Part shown: in pieces, positions 58,833-64,000 of the stretch | How positions within the stretch are numbered: the first letter of the stretch is position 1 | How the letters are laid out: every line of letters begins with the position of its first letter | Source of the DNA: Malachius bipustulatus | Lineage: Eukaryota > Arthropoda > Insecta > Coleoptera > Melyridae | Length of the DNA stretch: 64,000 nucleotides | Direction: 5' to 3' | NCBI GenBank assembly: GCA_910589415.1 | Contig: OU342630.1 | Coordinates: forward strand, 39,650,012-39,714,011 | Notes under the pieces: generated by a model | The model's input: the letters and a program-made list of their open reading frames with translations, nothing else | Database searches by the model: none | What the model was told of the DNA's origin: nothing | Program-made: the position numbers and the translations under genes

Positions 58833-59279
58833 TAGATAATTTTATTGCTCACTAAAAATAACTAAATTAATAATAATTGGAAGGTTACATAATAAAACCA
58901 AACACACTCACTTTTTTGTTTATTATTATTTATTATTATGCAGGCAGTTTTTTTCATCAATATTGTTTCATTTCTCATTAAGTTTCCAAAATTAGGAGAA
59001 ATACCTAATTATTATTTCATTAATTTAATTTCTCCATGAATTTAACAGTGTTATTATTGTGATCGTAACTAAGGAAATATTGACTTTTAATTATTGTTTA
59101 GTGATCAATAAACGTGCTTATTAAAATTTGAACTGCAGGCTGTTGAAGTTTCCAAGAAAAAAAATGTTTCTTTGGTTTACAACGTTTCTTTTTTTTGGAC
59201 GATTAGGCTATGTCCGTTAATTTTACGAAAATTTTGTTTTTGAAAAGGATACAGACCCGGTAAAGTGACATTTTTAAAT
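58833..59279. other. intergenic, no gene seen
   Basis: AT-rich with TTATTATT runs around 58920-58935. No element ends. Confidence 0.5.
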
Positions 59280-59640
59280 TACATTCATAATGTACAAAGT
59301 ATCCCATAAATATGAAACATATCAAAGTTATGTTTTTTTTTGACAGCATGCTCCTATGTTATTGCATTTTTAGATTGTCTGAGAAGGTAAAGTAAGAATG
59401 GTTCTTACAGGTGGAGTTTAAAATAAGTGGTTTATGAGTTATAAACAAGTGCGAGAATCGTAATTTTCAAAGTCATGGCAGTAGGTATACAACGGAAACG
59501 GCTCCGAATATTTGAAAACGGCTTACATATCCCTATCTTAACTTTTTATGTACTATCTGTGATGTATGTACATGAAATGTTTGTATAGGGTGATAAAAAA
59601 TCTGAAAAAATCTTTGATTTCTCAGCGAGTCGCAAAACTA
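59280..59640. mobile_element. relic of the CAGGGTGTCCC foldback family
   Basis: It keeps the order of the left arm and centre (TATCAAAGTTATGTTTTTTT, GCATTTTTAGATTGTCTGAG, ACGGCTTACATATCCCTATC, TATAGGGTGATAAAAAATCT) but lacks the terminal 60 bp and the right arm. More diverged than copies 1-3. Confidence 0.8.
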
Positions 59641-59653
59641 TAATACATACTTA

Positions 59654-59968
59654 CAGTCTTTTTCTTTTGATTTTCCTCTTTTGTCAATTGATTTTCCTAG
59701 TATGTCAAATGATTTTCTTATTTTTCTATCTATCAATGATTATAGTTATTGATTTATCAATCAATTTCCTTTTATATCAAATCAGTTTCACTTTATGTCA
59801 ATTGCTTTTCCTATTTACGTACAGTGACATTATAATAAATATTGGAAAAGCATTTGCTACAAAAGGAATCTTATTTGGCAAAAGAGGAATTTCAATTGAA
59901 AAATCACACTGACGTTTGATAAATGGGCAAAGCAATTGACAAAAGACGAAATCAAAATAAAAAGACTG
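59654..59968. mobile_element. 315-bp MITE with TA duplication
   Basis: Ends CAGTCTTTTTCTTTTGATTT and AAATCAAAATAAAAAGACTG are inverted repeats, TA at 59652-59653 and 59969-59970. The left half repeats a TGTCAATTGATTTTCCT-like unit several times (59684-59815), and the right half holds inverse versions (GCAATTGACAAAAGACG). The 81- and 75-codon frames are translations of these repeats. Confidence 0.85.
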
Positions 59969-59970
59969 TA

Positions 59971-62380
59971 ATAATAAAAACAGATATATAGTTTGTCCAG
60001 TGAGTGTTGTCCGTTGTGATGCCACACTGATCTAGACTAGAGAATTTCATTTAATTCGATTTGATTCATAATATACTTATTTCTAAGTCGAACCAAATGT
60101 GGTATCGCAGTTCGCGTCAGTGGAGTTTGTTGAGAAATAATGAATATCCTACAAATATATTATTTCGAAGAGCTATTGATTAAGTACCTCGTGCCTTGAA
60201 ACTTTTTGATAACAAAAATTTATACCTAATGCAAGTAAATAAGAATGATAATAATTGTTATAATCATGATTAGAAATATCAGGCATTAGACTACCTGCTG
60301 GGTGGCGTTTAAAGAAAGCATATGACATGCTGGCTAATTAAATAAATAAAATATTTTGAAAGCTGTAGGTATGGATTTTTGCATAAAATCGTAGAAAAAA
60401 TATAGTCTTCATCTCGGGGAAAATCGTCATTATTCACTTGGACGTTTCCTTCTCGTGAATAATACCCATCCGAGACCCATCATTCTCCGCTCGTAGAGGA
60501 ATATATGTTTTTACGAGTGTTTTTATATACTATTATTTTGTATTTTATACATATTTTGTTTTATTTATAGGGATTAATAAGGATTAATATTTTTTTTTAT
60601 AATTTATTGTTTTTTTTTTTTACATAAGTAATTGATGTAATATTGTAGTTATGTATTTGTATACCTCTCTGTAACTAGGTTTGTACCCCTTGGTAAAACC
60701 TGAAGGGTACGAGTGTGTTAAATAAATAATAATAGAATATCTTTAGAGTCGAATATAATTTTCTCAAAAAATGCATACAAAGAAGAAAGAACAAAGATAA
60801 TACAAAGTATAAAAACCTCCTCGGTAAAGACACATAATTTGAAACTACTTTACATCAGGCTACCGTCGCTATTATACGACCAGCAATGTTCAACTATCCT
60901 AACATAATATTCATATTCATATAAATAAACTAATAACTTGATTTGATTTTTAATGTCTGGTTTCAGACGTCAATGTAGCATAATTTTCGAAATATGTACG
61001 CATTTTATTATTTCAGCTTACCCGGTTGAAAAGAAAATACGTATAATAATAGCATATTAATATGTAATGCTATTCGGAGCAATTTGACTTTGTGTGACTT
61101 GCCAGAACTTGGTAAACACGTCCAGTCTTTTCCATGGAAACATAATCATTTTTATTTAATTCTAATAACATCATACCGGGCGAATAAGTTTTCTGCCTCG
61201 ACTAACCTTTTCCGTCCAAATCCACATTCTCAATTCAATTAATTATGCTTTCTTATTGACTGCACTGTCTGTCATGATGATAATAAAACTTGAAGAAAGA
61301 CGATAAGAAGAACCCATTATTTTCAGCATTCATTTGTATCAATTATTTTCTGAACACTCCGTACATGGTGGCGCTTCTTGTTCAATTACCCAGACTAATC
61401 TTCGTACGCTAGCAAACTGGTGGAAGCAACTTCCCTGCTCCTCCAAGCATAATATAATTATTGAGCTTGTGTATCTGTTTATAATATGCTCAGATAATTA
61501 GGAGTAGCGTATCCTTAATTCTTCAAGGCTGTTGGCTGGAATCGACTGACATCCCCCAGCAAGGAAGAAATCGCCTAATGGACCAGTCAAACTTGGTATT
61601 GCAGGCTTCTAAATGATAACAAGTTTCGGGCTCGGAACTTTACGCAGTTAGTATGCAATCAGCCGTAAGTTAGGGAACAGAGAAAGATTCACCGGTCGAT
61701 GTTGGAGATTGTATCGAAAATCTGAGTTAGGGAGAGTATGTTCCTGAATTTCATTGAGAAAACAATGTTCTTTTATTGCTAATTAGATTTTTGGAATACT
61801 CGCAATAATTATTTCATGAAATACCAGTAAATATTAAATGGTGGTGTTTTATATGCTCTTCATTTATGTATCAGTGACTGTTAATAACGGATTGCAACAA
61901 AATATATAATTTTAAATTGTGGCATACAGGAGTTATAACATACAAGGTGTTTCTAAAAGGAGTACTATAAGTTGAAGGACATTTAGATAAAGCTAAAATA
62001 TTAAGAAAACTTAATTAAGAAAAAATATTAAGATTATTTTTTTCAGAATGTAGGAAACAAATTATCTAAAAAAAAGCACTTTAAGAAATGTTAAAAAAAG
62101 TTAATAATTGCACTGTTACGAAAATTAAATGAAATAAGACTTTGCAAAAGTCTTTGAAAATGTTAACCGTAATTGGAAAAGGAAATAGAAGTTCAGTAAT
62201 ATGCATATTTGTGACCCAGAATTTCTAACTTTGATGACCTCGTGTGGCACCGTGAAGAGGTTTAGAGCATTATTGTATTGAGATTTTTTACTCAAAATAG
62301 TCCAAGGAAGGTCGCCACGTGTAGCTTTTACACTCATACCTGGACACCCTGTATATATTAAGTCAAGATGGTCAGCTCCC
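59971..62380. other. intergenic, possible retroposon tail
   Basis: Near 60640-60735 the text ACCTCTCTGTAACTAGGTTT, AAGGGTACGAGTGTGTTAAA followed by TAAATAATAATA looks like the 3' end of a LINE or SINE, but no coding part precedes it. The part 61330-61760 is less AT-rich and unique. No gene is recognised. Confidence 0.45.
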
Positions 62381-62470
62381 TCAAAAAGGCTGGCCTGATA
62401 GAGTTAATGTAGCACGACTAGATGTGGGCCACAATAGACCTTCGGTCGCAGTGGAGGTATCACAATGGCC
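62380..62470 (+). repeat. LINE 3' end fragment
   Basis: GTGGGCCACAATAGACCTTC and GGTCGCAGTGG resemble the 3' UTR of the LINE at 42272-42369 (CAATAGATC, AGGTCGCAGT), a pattern common in insect I/R1-like elements. There is no coding text or tail. Short, so moderate at best. Confidence 0.4.
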
Positions 62471-62539
62471 CACTCACAACAAATCTAATGCTATTCCAAA
62501 AGTAATATACTTTTATATTATTCCCATAAAATTTAAAGG

Positions 62540-63292
62540 CGGATTCTTTGGCAAAAAAAATCTATTTACCGTGTGTCCGGAAATGCACCATTTTTGAGAT
62601 TCAGGTAAAAAAAAGAATATTTTTCCAGGTTTTTTTCGAGATTTTTTTCCAGAAATCTCGGGCCGAGATCTTGGGAGTCGTGTTAACACAGAATTCAGCC
62701 ATTTTTCAGCCATTATCATTTATATTAGCAACTTTTTTAATGGCAACTATTTTTTTTTTCATGTCAGTGGCGGAGATTTTAGGGTGGCGTAGGATTTTTC
62801 CCCTAATATCTATAATTAAAAATAATTAAAATCTCTTGGTCATATAGTCGACCAAGAGATATAATGAAAAAATCTAATTGTGAAACTGTCATATTTTATG
62901 ACTCCAACAATATTTCAATAATCAAAAAAGTGATAAAATGATAGAAGTCGTTTCGTTATATCTCTGGTCGAACTATAGCAGCGAACGTAAGCCGTTTTCG
63001 AGAAAAACGGGCATTTGCAATGAAAAACTCGCTTTGGACTTTGGATGTTTTAAAACATGTGTCGAAAAATGAAGGAAAAACAAACGTTGCTCATTCCGAA
63101 GATCTACGCAAATGGCACATAAAAAAACTGTAGAAAAGCTGAGTTCCATATTTCAAACGGTGCCTCAGATATCTTGAAAAAACTAAAAAAATAATATTTT
63201 TTTGACACCCTATAGGTATCTCAAAAACGGTGCATTTTCGGACACGTGTTAGTAGAAAATTTTTCTTTATTTTTAACCAAAGAATCTATCCT
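62540..63292. mobile_element. foldback, about 750 bp
   Basis: GGATTCTTTGGCAAAAAAAA, then ACCGTGTGTCCGGAAATGCA and CCATTTTTGAGAT (left) pair with ATCTCAAAAACGGTGCATTT, TCGGACACGTG and ACCAAAGAATCTATCC (right). The centre contains a perfect hairpin at 62831-62861. No coding content; the frames on both strands mirror each other. Confidence 0.75.
62831..62861. repeat. perfect short hairpin
   Basis: ATCTCTTGGTC and GACCAAGAGAT form an 11-bp perfect stem with an 8- to 9-base loop. A related TATCTCTGGTCGA lies at 62958. It is not followed by a T run that would mark a pol III or bacterial-type terminator. Confidence 0.7.
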
Positions 63293-63299
63293 TAACTCT

Positions 63300-63844
63300 T
63301 TTTTCGTAATATTAAGGATATACCCTGTGTAGTTTTTTTTTTATAACATTCGGCGAATAAAAAAATTGACTATGAAAACCCGGGAATCTAGTCAGCTTTG
63401 AAAATTTAAAAAATTTCAAATGGTTAGCTCTTGACGTCTTACGTACCTTAAAAATTTTCAATATTTTCAATAATAAAACGTTAGGGCCAAATGCTGAACT
63501 AAATCTTGTTTCAGGTTCTTAATAAGCTAAAATGATGCACTACTTTGCCCTCGACTTTGCCCATGTAACCCTTTCTGTAACTCTTAGAGTAAGATCCCCG
63601 ATGTTTCCGACAAATCATTTTGCTTAAAGCTTTTGATTTTCTTTCTGGTCGGCACACTTCTCTAGTGGTGGTGATGTGACAGACTGATGAGATGGAAATG
63701 ACCATTGAAGAAACATCGATGTCACTGTCTTCACCATACTAGAGTAAATGTGTCGTTCAGAAAGCATTATTGAATAAAGTTTTCAAAATAAAGTGAAGGT
63801 CGGTGCATTTATTTACACCTCAACTCCATTTTCCATTATACAAC
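63300..63844. other. family A relic and intergenic sequence
   Basis: At 63350-63470, phrases TTGACTATGAAAACCCGGGA, CTAGTCAGCTTTGAAAATTT and TGGTTAGCTCTTGACG match the interior of family A (compare 29118-29180). The minus frame 63511-63705 (64 codons) is unrecognised. Confidence 0.55.
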
Positions 63845-64000
63845 ATGTCTAAGCTTTTAAGTATTAAAAATATTCCGAAACTTTGCAAAACCCCTCTTTT
63901 GGTTACATGGAAAGGAAGTCGTGTTCCTAAATGCAGTGACCTGTATATCGCAAATCATGAAAAAATATTATCAACTATACCTAATAACAGTGTTTTGTTT
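63845..64000 (+). CDS. open frame running off the window, unknown product
   Basis: ATG at 63845-63847 opens 52 codons without a stop to the window end. It starts MSKLLSIKNIPKLCKTPLLV and continues TWKGSRVPKCSDLYIA. The basic, Leu-rich start could be a mitochondrial targeting peptide, and codon use is less AT-driven than in nearby chance frames. The context is CAACATG, acceptable for insect translation. No family is recognised. It could be the 5' end of a real gene or a chance frame. Confidence 0.3.
   Translation, partial: MSKLLSIKNIPKLCKTPLLVTWKGSRVPKCSDLYIANHEKILSTIPNNSVLF

Overview
This is eukaryotic nuclear DNA, AT-rich and full of transposable elements, from an arthropod and most probably an insect. 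The evidence is one intron-containing gene of animal pyrroline-5-carboxylate reductase type, degenerate Tc1/mariner transposases of DD41D type, PIF/Harbinger, hAT-like and LINE relics, and many palindromic elements flanked by TA. The order (beetle, bug or other) cannot be fixed from the sequence alone. No bacterial operons, rRNA or CRISPR arrays are present.

Only one conventional gene is firmly supported. It is pyrroline-5-carboxylate reductase on the + strand, with exons at 4198-4268, 4383-4565, 4679-4891, 4974-5178 and 11118-11200. Its N-terminal exon lies upstream of the window. The last intron is 5.9 kb because a DD41D transposon, a 1.84-kb LTR-like element inside that transposon, and a hAT-like element have accumulated there. 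Weaker gene signals are a possible noncoding first exon with initiator and splice donor at 20081-20253 and an open frame running off the right edge from 63845.

Layout: 1-3.5 kb holds LINE relics and a foldback. 4.2-11.2 kb is the reductase gene. 12.7-16.2 kb holds a small MITE and a PIF/Harbinger element with pieces of both its genes. 17.0-18.5 kb has two long-palindrome foldbacks. 20.9-27.1 kb is a nest of inverted-repeat elements. 27.5-34.2 kb has further foldbacks. 34.3-36.2 kb and 39.1-41.9 kb hold two elements with CCCAA termini and repeated internal motifs. 42.0-42.4 kb is a 5'-truncated LINE with a 14-bp target duplication. 46.2-50.9 kb is a four-level nest that includes a large element with an 8-bp duplication and minisatellite-like ends. 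54.5-57.2 kb is a foldback split by another transposon. 57.4-58.8 kb is a nearly complete DD41D transposon with a broken transposase. 58.8-64 kb is mostly relics.

The main message is structural. Most of the non-genic sequence consists of inverted-repeat DNA transposons, many inserted into one another at TA, and their target duplications let the order of insertion be read. The best candidates for undescribed biology are the pair of CCCAA elements and the 3.7-kb element with minisatellite ends.
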